This document shows positions 4,340 through 5,149 of a DNA stretch of 5,149 bases, in pieces. A model generated the notes under the pieces. It was not told the DNA's origin and did no database searches. It saw only the letters and a list, made by a program, of their open reading frames with translations. Origin of the DNA: Candidatus Woesearchaeota archaeon (GTDB lineage Archaea; Nanobdellota; Nanobdellia; Woesearchaeales; JAGWAF01). Each line of letters opens with the position of its first letter. Position 1 is the first letter of the stretch. Where the stretch lies: NCBI GenBank assembly GCA_016932755.1, contig JAFGCE010000048.1, positions 1 through 5,149 of the forward strand. Reading direction: 5' to 3'. The position numbers were made by a program, and so were the translations under genes.

Positions 4340-5149
4340 ACATCTGCCTTACAAGTTCAGTTGCATAGCATCCTTTTGGGAGAAAAAAACTTAGTTTTTC
4401 TGTTTTTTTGTCCAGTTGCTCGGTTTTGAGGTCTTTCACTTCAGCAAAAACCTTTCTTGAACCGCCTTCAGAGCTCAGCTCAGGAATCCCTTTTATTATG
4501 AAATCCCTTGTGCTTATCCCTTCCTCCTTCATTATCCGGTCAATTTCCTCATTTGTTTCTGTCCCAAAACCAATTATCTGGATTTCGTCTTTGCTGCTTT
4601 TTTCCGCAATCCTGTTCCAAAGGCAGGATTGGTATGCATGGACATACATCTTAAGGATTTTTATCGGAATTTTCCTTAATGCGCCGACAAAATCTTTAGG
4701 GTTTTGCTTGAGATACCGGGCTAAAACCTGTTCATTGTCCCCCTTATTTTCTGATATCAGGCTCACAGCTCTTTCAAAATCTTTTTTAACAATAGCTTTC
4801 CCAACCTCAGCATTGTTTTTTGAAAATCTCTGCTCCCCGAATAAATTCCTGAACTTTTCAAGCTTTTTTGGTTTTTTGCCACATTCCCTTACAATGATTT
4901 CAAAATAATTCCCTTCCAAATCCCCGAGGCTCGCAGGCTTTTCCCCTTTTCCAAGAAATTTTATTTCAATATCCTTGAGCTTTACTTTTTCAAGCATCTC
5001 TTTTCCAATGCCTCTGACAGAAATAACCTGCTCTGTAACAGCGTTCTTGTCCTTTGTTCCTGCAAAACCAAATCTTTTCAGCTGGATTTTAAGCGCCTCG
5101 GCAATATGCTGCAGAGCTCTTAGTGTCGTGTAATTCCTTTTTTTCAGCA
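4329..5149 (-). CDS. truD: tRNA pseudouridine-13 synthase TruD, N-terminus beyond the window
   Basis: Converts U13 to pseudouridine in the D-arm of tRNA. The frame is open to the right edge, so the gene starts outside the window and 272 residues are visible. Early in this part is FGFAGTKDKNAVTEQ (visible residues 26-40), with the catalytic Asp of GTKD at visible residue 33. It precedes the first in-frame ATG (4997), which therefore cannot be the true start. Downstream are the family motifs NLFGEQRF, HAYQSCLWNR, IKGIPELSSEGGSRK and LPKGCYATELVRQM, the last near the C-terminus. The NYFG/QRFG motif is slightly altered (NLFG, QRFS). The distance between the QRF and AYQS motifs, and from there to the end, is short. 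From the E. coli position of the catalytic Asp (about 80), a total near 320 residues is expected, compact for an archaeal TruD. It overlaps adk by 11 bases tail to tail. Confidence 0.95.
   Translation of the reverse strand, partial: LKKRNYTTLRALQHIAEALKIQLKRFGFAGTKDKNAVTEQVISVRGIGKEMLEKVKLKDIEIKFLGKGEKPASLGDLEGNYFEIIVRECGKKPKKLEKFRNLFGEQRFSKNNAEVGKAIVKKDFERAVSLISENKGDNEQVLARYLKQNPKDFVGALRKIPIKILKMYVHAYQSCLWNRIAEKSSKDEIQIIGFGTETNEEIDRIMKEEGISTRDFIIKGIPELSSEGGSRKVFAEVKDLKTEQLDKKTEKLSFFLPKGCYATELVRQMFSC
4395..4409 (+). terminator. Candidate T-rich terminator for the adk operon, inside truD
   Basis: TTTTTCTG followed by T7 on the plus strand begins 56 bases after the adk stop, within the antisense of the truD C-terminal coding region (Lys-rich there). 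Among the sequence just downstream of adk it is the strongest T tract. If used, the adk mRNA 3' end would be antisense to about 70 bases of truD. Confidence 0.35.

Noticed and set aside
4329..4997. Reading the truD gene as starting at the ATG at 4997
   Set aside because: The frame stays open to 5149, and the upstream part encodes the catalytic GTKD region, so the real start is outside the window.

Overview
The window looks archaeal and probably comes from a small-genome lineage, possibly DPANN; that placement is an inference. The supporting signs are an intron-less tRNA-Thr with no encoded CCA and a U discriminator, TATA-type promoters set for leaderless mRNAs, sparse Shine-Dalgarno sites, AT-rich coding DNA with heavy AGA/AGG use for arginine, and a TruD of archaeal style. 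Genes are packed very tightly.

Layout from left to right. Bases 1-90 hold a TATA element and no demonstrable gene. A tRNA-Thr(UGU) gene follows at 91-163. It folds as a cloverleaf but has an abnormal elbow: G instead of U at position 55, and only one G in the D-loop. Just downstream are a hairpin and an eroded direct copy of the tRNA 3' half (186-221), which resembles an attachment-site scar or a decayed tRNA. An MscS-type mechanosensitive channel gene (284-1186, +) comes next from its own leaderless promoter. One base after its stop ends a minus-strand operon of three membrane-protein genes, transcribed from 3143 down to 1188. These are a 79-residue two-helix protein, a CorB/CNNM-type CBS transporter, and a DUF2391-like four-helix protein, joined by a 4-base overlap and a 1-base gap.

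A divergent promoter region (3144-3241) separates that operon from a plus-strand pair: an uncharacterised 152-residue soluble protein and adenylate kinase (adk). The adk gene overlaps by 11 bases, tail to tail, with truD (tRNA pseudouridine-13 synthase). The truD gene runs off the right edge, so its N-terminus is missing.

Functionally the left half is membrane and ion homeostasis (osmotic valve, probable Mg2+ export) and the right half is nucleotide and tRNA housekeeping. At both convergent junctions, a run of seven A's in one gene's lysine-rich tail is a T7 tract on the other strand just after the opposing stop codon, so terminators appear to be built into the neighbouring coding sequence. 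I found no transposase, CRISPR array, defence gene or clearly new system. The most unusual items are the tRNA-Thr elbow with its downstream partial copy, the small protein coupled to the CorB-like gene, and the unknown gene coupled to adk.
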